From positions 1 through 27,321 of the forward strand of contig DATCHD010000076.1 in NCBI GenBank assembly GCA_036508555.1: a DNA stretch of 27,321 nucleotides. The letters run 5' to 3'. Shown piece after piece: positions 15,604 through 23,702 of this stretch; the first letter of the stretch is position 1, and each line of letters begins with the position of its first letter. The position numbers and the translations under genes were made by a program. The notes under the pieces were generated by a model. The model had not been told where the DNA came from, ran no database searches, and saw only the letters and a program-made list of their open reading frames with translations. Source of the DNA: CAINVV01 sp036508555. Its GTDB lineage: Bacteria > Bacteroidota > Bacteroidia > Bacteroidales > Prolixibacteraceae.

Positions 15604-18600
15604 ACTATCCATTCTCTTGCGTTCACAAAAGCTTCTACCCAAGGGGAAACCTGGTCATTTTTACGATCGTTCGGGTAGAAACCCCATTGCCATGGATAGA
15701 TCGCACGCTCGAGGTGAGGCATCATGGCCAGATGTCGGCCATCTTCCGAACATATTGCAGCTATATTGTAATCTGAACCGTTTGGATTACCAGGATAGTT
15801 AGCGAAGGAGTACTTCATCGGAATCCGGTACTGTCCTTCGCCTTCAGGAACAGCGAATTTCCCTTCACCGTGAGCTACCCAGATTCCTAATCTTTTACCA
15901 ACCATTGACTTGAGCATAATAGACTCATTATCAATAATATCAACATTCAGGAATGAAGACTCAAACTTGTGTGATTCGTTATGCAGCATCTTAATTTTCT
16001 CTTTTTTCTCCGGATATATGAGATCCAGTGCAACCATCAGCTGACATCCATTACAAACGCCCAGACTAAGTGTATCATCCCGGCTATAGAACCGTTCCAA
16101 TGCTGCTTTTGCTCTTTCATTGTACTTAAAAGCGCCTGCCCAGCCAATAGCAGATCCTAATACATCAGAATTAGAGAACCCTCCAACGAAAACGATCATG
16201 CGGATATCTTCCAGGGTTTCTCTTCCGGTAATCAGATCCGTCATGTGGACATCCTTCACGTCAAAACCGGCAAGATAAAGACTCCATGCCATCTCCCGGT
16301 CTCCATTAACACCCTTTTCGCGGATGATAGCTGCCTTAATACCAGAAGGTTGGCGACGATTGTTATCTATCTTATAAGAGGAAAATTCACCCGTAAATGC
16401 TCCGAAATTGAAGGAAAGCTTGTTTTTGCTGAAATTCTTCTGTCTGCTGGCGGCTAATTCATCTCCACATTGCCTGCAATCCAGTAGATAGGAGGGTCTG
16501 AACCATTTTTCCCTAAGCGAATCTATTTCGAAATTGTATTTTTCCGCGAGATTTTTAATCCTGATAACTCTTTCATCGATAGGATTACCTACCGGAAGGC
16601 AGGAAATGTTGTTTTGCTGAAAGAGTTTAACCAATTTTTGTGAGTCTTTTGCCTGGACAATAACCCCCGGGTTCTCGCTAAAAAGTAATTTTACGCTGTC
16701 GCATTCACCCAAGGCAGACAAATCGGCTTCGATTCCACCCTTATTCTGTGAGAAACACATCTCAAGTAATGTAACTATCAGTCCACCAGATGATATATCG
16801 TGCCCAGAAACAATGAGATCCAGATTAATAGCTTCCTGAAGCGTCTCGAAAGTAGCTGCGAAGTAATATGGATCAGATACCTTTGGCGTCTCTTCTCCCA
16901 ATGCTGAGAGGATCTGGCCCAAAGAACTTCCGCCAAGTGCCTTCCCCGACTTGGAAAAATCGATGTAGAAAAGCGTTTTGGCAGGATCATTAACCAAGAC
17001 CGGTTCAACAATCTTTCTAAGATTAGATATTTCACCAGAAGCCGATATGATTACGGTTCCCGGGGCATAAACTACCTCATCCTTGTATTTTTGCGTCATT
17101 GAAAGAGAATCCTTGCCTGTAGGGATATTGATGCCGAGGGCACAGGCAAAGTCGGAGGCAGCTTCAACTGCCTGATACAACCGGGCGTTTTCGCCCTGGT
17201 TTTTAGCCGGCCACATCCAGTTGGCCGAAAGGGAAATTCCTTTGAGACCATGGGTGAGAGGTGCCCAAACGATATTTGTAAGTGCCTCAGCAATAGAGAG
17301 TACAGAACCGTTTTCCGGGCTGATCAATCCGGCCGCCGGTGCATGACCAAGAGAGGTTGCAATACCCTTTACTCCCTGATAATCAATGGCTACAGCTCCA
17401 AGATTATTTAACGGAAGCTGCAACTCCCCGGCACACTGCTGTTTGGCAATCTTACCGGTTACTGATCGGTCCACTTTATTGGTGAGCCAGTCTTTGCAAC
17501 CCACAGATTCGAGCTGTAATATTTGATCTAAATAATTATATATTTGCTCTTTAGAGTATTTTATATCAACAAATACTTCAGATGGGGTAGTGTCTTCCAG
17601 AACAGTCCTGGGAGGCTTTCCAAACAGGGTTGCGAGCTCCATATCTATAGGTCGATCCCCATTTTTGCGGTTGACAAATGTGAATTTGTGATCGCCTGTG
17701 GTTTCGCCGATCACATAAAAGGGAGATCTTTCACGTTCTGCTATGCGTTGGATCCAAGCCAGATTTTCTTTCCTGGTTATGAAACCCATCCGCTCCTGTG
17801 ACTCATTCCCAACGATTTCTTTGGCAGATAAGGTAGGGTCTCCCACAGGTAACTGATCAATAAATATCTCACCACCAGTCTCTTCAACTAATTCAGAGAG
17901 ACAGTTCAGATGACCACCGGCACCATGATCATGAATGGATACGATTGGATTAACATCAGATTCCGCCAAAGCACGAATCGTATTGTAGGCCCTTTTCTGC
18001 ATTTCCGGATTCGCCCGTTGAACGGCATTCAATTCGATGTGGCTCTCAAAGGCACCTGTATCGACCGAAGAGACTGCTCCTCCGCCCATGCCGATGCGGT
18101 AATTATCTCCGCCCAGCAGGACCAGGCTCTCACCCGTTTTGGGTATTCCCTTCAGACTGTCCTCTTTTTTAGCATATCCGATACCACCTGCCTGCATGAT
18201 GACTTTGTCGTAGCCATATTTCTTGTTATTCTCAGCATGTTCGAAAGTAAGAACAGAACCATTGATCAGCGGCTGACCAAATTTATTGCCAAAATCTGAA
18301 GCGCCATTCGATGCTTTAACAAGAAGCTCTTCCGGATTGTGATACAGCCACTTGCGGGGTTTAAATTGTTGTTCCCAAGGCCGGTTGTCTTCATCATTTC
18401 TGGAGTAGGAGGTCATATATACCGCTGTTCCTGCTATCGGAAAACTCCCTTTGCCTCCTGCCATCCGATCACGGATTTCTCCACCGGTACCAGTTGCTGC
18501 TCCGTTGAATGGTTCAACGGTTGTTGGGAAATTATGGGTTTCAGCTTTTAGCGAAAGTACTGTTTCAATATCTTTTACCTGAAAATAGTCGGATGTATCG

Positions 18601-19274
18601 GCCGAAGCGGGTGCGAATTGTTCCGCCTTTGGTCCTTCGCTGAACGAGCAGTTATCCTTATATGCTGATACAATGGTATTTGGATTTGTTTTGGTTGTTT
18701 TCTTGATCATCTCAAACAAGGTAGACTGCTTCACTATGCCATCGATGATAAAACTACCGTTGAAGATTTTATGACGGCAGTGTTCTGAATTAACCTGAGA
18801 AAATCCAAACACCTCACTATCAGTTAGTTTACGATTTATTTTCCCTACAACACCTTCAAGGTATTGGATTTCATCATGGCTCAGTGCGAGGCCTTCCTTA
18901 ATATTGTATGCAGCGATATCTTCGATGTAAATAACTGGTTCCGGCTCGTGATAAATGGTGAAAATGGTTTGGTCCAGGCCATTGTAGGAAGCCTGTAACA
19001 TTGGATCAATACCAGAAAGATCGTCGGAAGCGATGAATTCCTCGATCCGCACAATACTCCTGATGCCCATGTTTTGGGTAATTTCAACCGCATTGGTACT
19101 CCAGGGAGTGATCATTTCTTTCCGCGGACCGATAAATTGCCCTTCGAGCTGATCCTTGCGAATCCATTCAGCTTCGCCAAACAACCAAATTAATTTTTCG
19201 ATATCAGCTTGATTCAATGAAATTTGAGTGCCTACAGCAAGAATTTTGCCGCTCTCTTTGAAGAAGAGGATCAT
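15585..19274 (-). CDS. purL: Phosphoribosylformylglycinamidine synthase (single chain)
   Basis: Converts FGAR, glutamine and ATP to FGAM in purine synthesis. The 1229 residues are the long form with the PurS-like N-terminal domain, the two ATP-binding AIRS-type halves and a C-terminal glutaminase. Seen: the SEHCRHKIFNG block, LKAETHNFPTTVEPFNGAATGTGGEIRD, IHDHGAGGHLNCLSELVEE, the second half with SGHDISSGGLIVTLLEM, and the class I amidotransferase triad C1074 (GVCNG), H1187 and E1189 (MPHLER; many relatives have MPHPER). Complete and intact. It is convergent with the Sel1 gene and divergent from the epimerase remnant at 19363, which marks the end of the intact backbone. Confidence 0.97.
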   Translation of the reverse strand: MILFFKESGKILAVGTQISLNQADIEKLIWLFGEAEWIRKDQLEGQFIGPRKEMITPWSTNAVEITQNMGIRSIVRIEEFIASDDLSGIDPMLQASYNGLDQTIFTIYHEPEPVIYIEDIAAYNIKEGLALSHDEIQYLEGVVGKINRKLTDSEVFGFSQVNSEHCRHKIFNGSFIIDGIVKQSTLFEMIKKTTKTNPNTIVSAYKDNCSFSEGPKAEQFAPASADTSDYFQVKDIETVLSLKAETHNFPTTVEPFNGAATGTGGEIRDRMAGGKGSFPIAGTAVYMTSYSRNDEDNRPWEQQFKPRKWLYHNPEELLVKASNGASDFGNKFGQPLINGSVLTFEHAENNKKYGYDKVIMQAGGIGYAKKEDSLKGIPKTGESLVLLGGDNYRIGMGGGAVSSVDTGAFESHIELNAVQRANPEMQKRAYNTIRALAESDVNPIVSIHDHGAGGHLNCLSELVEETGGEIFIDQLPVGDPTLSAKEIVGNESQERMGFITRKENLAWIQRIAERERSPFYVIGETTGDHKFTFVNRKNGDRPIDMELATLFGKPPRTVLEDTTPSEVFVDIKYSKEQIYNYLDQILQLESVGCKDWLTNKVDRSVTGKIAKQQCAGELQLPLNNLGAVAIDYQGVKGIATSLGHAPAAGLISPENGSVLSIAEALTNIVWAPLTHGLKGISLSANWMWPAKNQGENARLYQAVEAASDFACALGINIPTGKDSLSMTQKYKDEVVYAPGTVIISASGEISNLRKIVEPVLVNDPAKTLFYIDFSKSGKALGGSSLGQILSALGEETPKVSDPYYFAATFETLQEAINLDLIVSGHDISSGGLIVTLLEMCFSQNKGGIEADLSALGECDSVKLLFSENPGVIVQAKDSQKLVKLFQQNNISCLPVGNPIDERVIRIKNLAEKYNFEIDSLREKWFRPSYLLDCRQCGDELAASRQKNFSKNKLSFNFGAFTGEFSSYKIDNNRRQPSGIKAAIIREKGVNGDREMAWSLYLAGFDVKDVHMTDLITGRETLEDIRMIVFVGGFSNSDVLGSAIGWAGAFKYNERAKAALERFYSRDDTLSLGVCNGCQLMVALDLIYPEKKEKIKMLHNESHKFESSFLNVDIIDNESIMLKSMVGKRLGIWVAHGEGKFAVPEGEGQYRIPMKYSFANYPGNPNGSDYNIAAICSEDGRHLAMMPHLERAIYPWQWGFYPNDRKNDQVSPWVEAFVNAREWIVYASGL

Positions 19275-19362
19275 GGGTGAGAAAGATTGATTACTACGGC
19301 TGCGAAGATAAGGAATTTACGGTTTATAGTAGTTTTACGATCGGGTTTAAAAACTTATTACC

Positions 19363-19602
19363 GTGAACGTATCGAAAATTGAACACATTGGCATTGCCGT
19401 TAAGAGTCTGGAAAACGCCATACCTTATTATGAAACTCTCCTGGGCAGCGCCTGTTATGTCATCGAAGAGGTGACGAATCAAAAGGTGAAGACCGCATTC
19501 TTCAGAGTCGGTGAAACGAAAATCGAACTATATAATTTGACTGGTTTTCCCTATCCTTCTGCGACCAGTAATAGCAGTAAGTCTTCGGTCAATATAATAT
19601 AG
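19363..19602 (+). pseudogene. Methylmalonyl-CoA epimerase, truncated
   Basis: The enzyme interconverts (R)- and (S)-methylmalonyl-CoA on the succinate-propionate route and is normally about 134 residues. From GTG 19363 the first ~57 residues match the family: IEHIGIAVKSLENAIPYYE (metal-ligand His), then VTNQKVKTAFFRVGETKIEL (with the second ligand region around Gln40). After KIEL the sequence changes to an unrelated Ser/Asn-rich tail and stops at codon 80. The second half, with the remaining His and Glu ligands, is missing and is not found elsewhere in the window. The break, near 19,530, is where backbone gives way to mobile-element debris. It cannot be functional as it stands. Confidence 0.88.
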
Positions 19603-19641
19603 TTATAAAGGAACACATTTCCTAAATTATATATATATTAT

Positions 19642-19653
19642 GGAATATATTCC
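19642..19653. repeat. Perfect 12-bp palindrome GGAATATATTCC
   Basis: Lies about 50 bases upstream of the promoter box at 19694-19701, with a second GGAA...TTCC dyad some 25 bases further up. Position suggests an operator for the ATPase gene; this is inference. Confidence 0.4.
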
Positions 19654-19693
19654 CTGATATACATAAATATCGTGGATCGAAATAGAAAAATAT

Positions 19694-19701
19694 TATATTT
19701 G
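19694..19701 (+). promoter_or_regulatory. Candidate -7 promoter box of the AAA+/DUF4143 ATPase
   Basis: TATATTTG matches TAnnTTTG exactly, only 11 bases before ATG 19713, so the transcript would be nearly leaderless. Confidence 0.5.
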
Positions 19702-19712
19702 CAAAAAAAAAG

Positions 19713-20891
19713 ATGAACATAGAAAGGCTGATTGAAAAGGAGATAGTATCACGGTTCTTTTCGAATAAGGCAATTATTATCACCGGACCCAGGCAGGCTG
19801 GAAAAACTACAATGGTTGGAAAACTGATACAACCATTTCTGAATGAAACCCTAATCCTTGATGGCGATGATCCGAATACTGCAGTTATAATGAACCGCCC
19901 AAACACAGAACAATTAAGGTCAATCATAGGCAGAAACAGAGTTGTATTCATCGACGAGGCTCAAAAAATACCGGAAATTGGACTTACTTCTAAAATTATT
20001 GTCGATCAGTTTAAAGATGTACAGTTAATTTTAAGTGGATCATCATCGTTCGACCTGATGGAGAAAACACAGGAACCACTTACCGGGAGGAAATGGACTT
20101 TTAACCTGTGGCCCGTTTCCTGGGAAGAGTGGCAGAACCATTCGGGATATGTAAAAGCAGAACAGGATCTCGAAAACAGGTTAGTGTTTGGATGTTATCC
20201 GGATGTATTGACGAACCCAGCCGATCAGCAGATTATCCTGAAGGAACTTGCTTCGAGTTATCTCTACCGGGACGTATTGATGTATGCTAAAATAAAGAAA
20301 CCAGAGATCTTAATAAAATTATTGCAAGCGTTATCCTATCAATTGGGCAATGAAGTATCTTACAACGAAATTGCATCTTTAATCGGGCTTGATGCAAAAA
20401 CAGTGGCCACTTATATTGATATCCTTGAAAAAGCATTTGTCATTTATAAGTTGTCGGCCTTCAGTGGTAACCTGAGGGATGAAATCAAAACAAACCGGAA
20501 AATCTATTTCTATGATAACGGGATAAGGAATGCAGTTATAGGAAACTATAACCCTGTTCAGTTACGGAATGATATTGGCCCGTTATGGGAAAATTTCCTT
20601 ATAAGTGAGCGGTTGAAATTCAATCAATATCACCGGATTGAATCAGCATCCTTTTTCTGGCGTACTGCACAACAACAGGAAATTGATTATGTTGAAAAAC
20701 TTAATGACAAAATCTTTGCATTCCAGTTTAAATGGAACGAAAAGTGGAAAGCAAAATTCTCTAAAACTTTTACTTCGAATTACAATCCTGAAACCATGGT
20801 TGTAAACAGGCAGAATTTCAGGGAATTTATTAACGTTGTAACGTATCCACCCCATCAAATCCGACTTACCCCAGTAAATTTTTATCGATAA
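19713..20891 (+). CDS. AAA+ ATPase of the AAA_14/DUF4143 family, 3' end altered by an IS66 terminus
   Basis: These ATPases are frequent in accessory DNA of Bacteroidota and archaea; their role is not established. N-terminal AAA domain: Walker A GPRQAGKTT at 25-33, Walker B VVFIDEAQKI at 77-86, sensor-like LILSGSSSF, LTGRK at 123-127. A winged-helix-like segment follows (~200-250), then the DUF4143 region with a PD-(D/E)XK-like core EIDY (D325) and FQFK (Q338, K340), where relatives usually have Glu in place of Gln338. Up to about residue 375 the protein follows the family. The last 17 residues (376-392) appear to be read from the end of an IS66 element starting at 20838, which supplies the stop. 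The protein may still work, as the conserved core is complete. Confidence 0.85.
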   Translation: MNIERLIEKEIVSRFFSNKAIIITGPRQAGKTTMVGKLIQPFLNETLILDGDDPNTAVIMNRPNTEQLRSIIGRNRVVFIDEAQKIPEIGLTSKIIVDQFKDVQLILSGSSSFDLMEKTQEPLTGRKWTFNLWPVSWEEWQNHSGYVKAEQDLENRLVFGCYPDVLTNPADQQIILKELASSYLYRDVLMYAKIKKPEILIKLLQALSYQLGNEVSYNEIASLIGLDAKTVATYIDILEKAFVIYKLSAFSGNLRDEIKTNRKIYFYDNGIRNAVIGNYNPVQLRNDIGPLWENFLISERLKFNQYHRIESASFFWRTAQQQEIDYVEKLNDKIFAFQFKWNEKWKAKFSKTFTSNYNPETMVVNRQNFREFINVVTYPPHQIRLTPVNFYR

Positions 20892-21070
20892 ATTGCGGTA
20901 GCAGATATTTTAGCTCAGATGGTTTTGTATCGTTGATGTTTTGCATGGCATAGGTCAGCCACTTTTGCGGGTCGATGTCGTTCTTGGCGCAAGTTGCAAA
21001 AAAACTATAGAACATGGCGATATCCTTAGCCGCATCGTGTGAGCCTGCAAAGAGGAAGTTCTTTCTTCCG
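20838..21070 (-). mobile_element. IS66-family right-end fragment with transposase C-terminus
   Basis: Reading on the minus strand from about 21070 to the stop at 20866, the peptide GRKNFLFAGSHDAAKDIAMF ... SFFATCAKNDIDPQKWL ... is the C-terminal tail of an IS66 TnpC transposase (the 'GRKNylFaGS..aA..aa..ys...tC' signature). From 20838 the plus strand reads GTAACGTATCC, a plausible IS66 terminal repeat (these begin GTAA), located inside the ATPase gene. Everything upstream in the transposase, including the DDE core, is missing. The inner break lies at 21071-21079, where a recombinase fragment on the other strand begins. Confidence 0.8.
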
Positions 21071-21076
21071 ATTTTT

Positions 21077-21310
21077 CCGCACACTATCAGACACTCGACT
21101 GCATCTCATCTACTTGAATCTGGTACAGATATCAATACTATACGAGCTTGGTTAGGTCATGTATCAGTTAACACTACCAATATCTATGCAGAGGTAAATG
21201 TACAAAAGAAAGCCAAAGCACTGAAAACTTGTGAGATAAAGCAGAAGGGTAAACTACAGAAATCTTGGAAGACCGATAAAGGGCTGATGGATTTCTTGAC
21301 AAGTCTTTAA
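21077..21310 (+). pseudogene. Tyrosine recombinase/integrase, C-terminal fragment
   Basis: From codon CCG at 21077 the frame reads PHTIRHSTASHLLESGTDIN, then TIRAWLGHVS, TTNIYAEV and a basic tail to TAA. It carries the box II HxxR pair, the LGH motif and the catalytic Tyr of phage-integrase-family recombinases, but the N-terminal DNA-binding domain and the first catalytic Arg are missing. The tail (KAKALKTCEIK ... LMDFLTSL) resembles the last member of tandem integrase sets carried by some transposons. The open frame continues upstream to 21014, but that part is antisense to IS66 and not integrase. Direct and inverted copies of an 11-bp motif follow the stop. Confidence 0.85.
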
Positions 21311-21312
21311 AA

Positions 21313-21397
21313 ACTTATGTTGGCTGAAGGGATTGACTTATTCTGAATTTGAGTTTGTTAAGCTACGATGCCAACATAAGTGTCATGCCAACATAAA
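21313..21397. repeat. Three copies of an 11-bp motif (gccaacataag) after the integrase
   Basis: CTTATGTTGGC (21314-21324) is the inverted copy of GCCAACATAAG (21370-21380); extended by one base it is a 12-bp perfect inverted repeat. A third copy, GCCAACATAAA (21387-21397, last base different), stands in direct orientation exactly 17 bases after the second. The pattern resembles recombinase-binding arms at the end of a tyrosine-recombinase element. Confidence 0.7.
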
Positions 21398-21399
21398 GC

Positions 21400-21603
21400 C
21401 GGAAGAACTCCCTGTCCTGTGGCAGCCATGACGGGACCGAAAGGACGGCTTTGATCTATTCCCTGGCTTGTTCATGCAGGCTCAATGGGATTAACACCTT
21501 CGAATACTTTACTGATGTACTAAACAGGCTGGCTTACGTCAACACAAATGCTCCCGATGAAGTATTCCGGGAGTTGCTACCCAATCGCTGGATGAAAAAA
21601 TAA
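21400..21603 (+). pseudogene. IS66 transposase C-terminal fragment, second and different copy
   Basis: Starting at CGG 21400 the frame reads RKNSLSCGSHDGTERTALIY, then SLACSCRLNGINTFEYFTDV and a tail ending ELLPNRWMKK and TAA. This is the IS66 TnpC C-terminal signature, about 67 codons out of a ~500-residue protein. It differs from the minus-strand IS66 tail at 20866-21070, so it comes from another IS66 member, but it starts at the same point of the protein (RKN). The 5' break is fused directly to the last copy of the 11-bp motif. No IS66 terminal repeat is visible after its stop. Confidence 0.82.
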
Positions 21604-21620
21604 GGAACGGCTGTTGCCTG

Positions 21621-22232
21621 CAAAAAACCATGAATGGGTATCGTGGAGACGCTTACAAAATAATTGAGCAAATCAGCCAAGAACCTGCGGAATATACCGT
21701 AGAATGCCCTGGTCAAATTGCGACATCCATGCCAACAAAACAACGTTATAAAGTCCGGTTTGATACAAATATCTGCAACGATTGTCCATTAATAGAAAAT
21801 TGCCAAATATTTTAAAACAAGGGGAGATACTATTTTAAGCATGAAGATTATCTGTTAGGCAAACGGAACAGCAACATCAGGAATATCCCCAAAGAACGGC
21901 GAAAGATCAGGCCAAATGTTGAAGCTTTAATGAAAGAGTTTAAAGCCAGAACTCAAGGTGGAAAAACAAAAGTCAGAGGGCAGTTTAAAACAAGTCTCTT
22001 TGCTTTTAATACAGGTATTGCGATAAATTTCGGAAGGATATTTAGATATATTATTGAATATGAACTATTTAATAATTTTTTCCTTCCAATCGCCTTGCTT
22101 TGCATGAAAAGGCTACCAAAAAACAATCCTATGGCTATCTTTACAAGAAAACCGGATCGCTGTCAATCAAATTTCGAACTCATTCGGGATTACTCAAAAT
22201 ATTTTTCAAATTCACAAGCCATAGCGGCTTGA
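21621..22232 (+). pseudogene. IS1182-like transposase remnant with in-frame stop
   Basis: One frame is readable from about 21621 to TAA at 22230-22232, interrupted by TAA at 21813-21815. The first part (MNGYRGDAYKIIEQ ... VECPGQ ... ICNDCPLIENCQIF) has the Cys motif CxxCxxxxxC seen in IS1182/DDE_Tnp_1 transposases. After the stop come YYFKHEDYLLGKRNSNIRNI, RKIRPNVEALMKEF, KVRGQFKTSLFAFNTGIAIN and FGRIFRYI, the usual transposase C-terminus. The N-terminal half with most of the DDE site is missing. The exact 5' break is uncertain (21604-21630). The two halves are in the same frame, so either a nonsense mutation or a small in-frame change inactivated it. Confidence 0.8.
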
Positions 22233-22292
22233 AATTTATTACGTTTTTAAACTGGACTCAATAATGTCATAATAATTTTTTAAATAAATATC

Positions 22293-22529
22293 ATGAAAGA
22301 AAAAGCAATACATGCGAAAGACGGGAAATACCCGACAAATCCTTATGAATTAGGTAAAGAAGTGCCTATTCCGCAAGGCGATGTTAATTTTCCGGCAATT
22401 GTTGCCTACTTAAAACAGTTAAATTTTAAGGGCAATATTACGATTGAATATGAACTTGCAGAGACAAACTATGAATATATTGTAAAGACAAAAAAATATT
22501 TAGAAAAACTAATTTCAACGATAAACTAA
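22293..22529 (+). pseudogene. Sugar phosphate isomerase/epimerase, C-terminal remnant
   Basis: 78 residues matching the end of an AP-endonuclease-2-type TIM barrel (sugar phosphate isomerase/epimerase family, usually ~270-300 residues). Seen: HAKDGKYP with metal-binding His7, GKEVPIPQGDVNFPAIVAYL and FKGNITIEYEL with the metal-ligand Glu. Only the last two barrel units are present, so it cannot form the enzyme alone. The ATG at 22293 may be fortuitous. The transposase remnant ends only 60 bases upstream, so the first ~200 codons were probably lost when the element arrived. Ten bases separate it from the next gene, as expected for the tail of an operon member. Confidence 0.8.
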
Positions 22530-22538
22530 ATTTCAACA

Positions 22539-23684
22539 ATGAAACTTACATCAAAAGAGAGGGTCAACTATGCGATGAACCTGCAACGGCCCGACAGGGT
22601 CCCATTGATGTGCCAGTTTAGCATTGGCAGCATGATGCATCAACTGCGACCTAATCCCGTGGAGTTTTGGTATGACAAAAACGTCTTTGCAGATGGCTTA
22701 ATAAAGTTATGCAAAATGTTTAAGTTTGATGGAATTTTGGTAAGTCTTCATGGTCATTCGGATAAATGGAAAAGAGATTTGATCAAATATGAATTAATTG
22801 AAGAGGAAAGTTACAGACTGACTTATCCCGATCGGACTGAAGTCCATTCCCATGCTGATCTGCCATTGGTTTCATTTAAACAGAAGAAAGTCCAAAAGTC
22901 TATTGAGAATATAGATATTGAACTGGATATACCATCTGTGATCAATTATATTCCTGTTTCACAAAATCTTTACTTCGACCTTGACAAAGAGGGTTTATTC
23001 GATATCTTTGATATTCTTCATGCAAAAGTGGGGGATTCAGTCTCTGTTCATGGAGAGATCACCTCTCCTTTCGACTATTTCCTCGATCTGTTAGGCTATG
23101 AAAATGGGCTGATAGCTTTGATTATGGAGCCTGAGAAGTCTAAATCAATTATAGATAAATATGCAAATAGCATTCGTGATCTGGCAGTTAAAATGTGTGA
23201 TAAACAGATCGATGCCATCAAAATATCCTCTCCGTTTGCCGGGATGGGGTTTATCTCTACCGAACAATACATCGAATTTGTTCTTCCTTATGAAAGTAAG
23301 ATTATTGAAGCGATACGGGCAAAGGGAGTGCATGCGTACATTCACACCTGTGGCTCCATAAATGATCGCTTAGAGTTAATGCGGGAAAGTAAAACTTCCG
23401 GATTAGAGTGCTTAGACCCCGTTCCCGTCGGAAATGTTGATTTGGAAGATGCTTTTGCCAGGATAGGAAACGACCTTTTTATAAAGGGGAATATTGATTC
23501 TATAAATACACTGCTTAATGCTGATGATAAGAAGGCCGAAGCCGATATCAAACTAATTATTGAAACTGGCAAAACAAAAGGGAAAGGATTTATTCTAAGT
23601 ACAGCCTGCTCCATAGCGCCCATGGTTACAAAAGAACGCTTATTAATGCTTTCGCAAATGGTCAAAAAATACGGACAATATTAG
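22539..23684 (+). CDS. URO-D superfamily protein, MtaA/MtbA-like methyltransferase type
   Basis: A 381-residue member of the uroporphyrinogen decarboxylase superfamily. The N-terminus, LTSKERVNYAMNLQRPDRVPL, is the usual opening. It has the H-x-C-x(n)-C arrangement of zinc-dependent corrinoid methyltransferases: H269 and C271 in YIHTCGS and C357 in STACSIAP. True HemE arginines at the N-terminal substrate site are not apparent, so heme synthesis is unlikely. The setting among sugar genes suggests a catabolic role, possibly methyl transfer from an O- or N-methylated substrate; no corrinoid-binding protein is in the window. It begins 9 bases after the isomerase remnant and precedes a Gfo/Idh gene by 18 bases. 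Confidence 0.85.
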   Translation: MKLTSKERVNYAMNLQRPDRVPLMCQFSIGSMMHQLRPNPVEFWYDKNVFADGLIKLCKMFKFDGILVSLHGHSDKWKRDLIKYELIEEESYRLTYPDRTEVHSHADLPLVSFKQKKVQKSIENIDIELDIPSVINYIPVSQNLYFDLDKEGLFDIFDILHAKVGDSVSVHGEITSPFDYFLDLLGYENGLIALIMEPEKSKSIIDKYANSIRDLAVKMCDKQIDAIKISSPFAGMGFISTEQYIEFVLPYESKIIEAIRAKGVHAYIHTCGSINDRLELMRESKTSGLECLDPVPVGNVDLEDAFARIGNDLFIKGNIDSINTLLNADDKKAEADIKLIIETGKTKGKGFILSTACSIAPMVTKERLLMLSQMVKKYGQY

Positions 23685-23702
23685 TGTTAAAGAATTAAAC
23701 CT

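Larger units (their letters stand above)
19603..19712. other. AT-rich gap with dyads upstream of the ATPase gene
   Basis: Contains GGAA-CACAT-TTCC at 19611-19623 (approximately), the perfect palindrome GGAATATATTCC at 19642-19653, and a promoter box at 19694-19701. No coding sequence recognised. Confidence 0.5.

Noticed and set aside
21014..21076. Upstream part of the integrase open frame
   Set aside because: This stretch is the reverse of the IS66 tail and does not look like integrase; the match begins only at PHTIRH.
21534..21743. Minus-strand open frame through the transposase debris
   Set aside because: Antisense to the second IS66 tail and the IS1182-like remnant, with no recognisable similarity.
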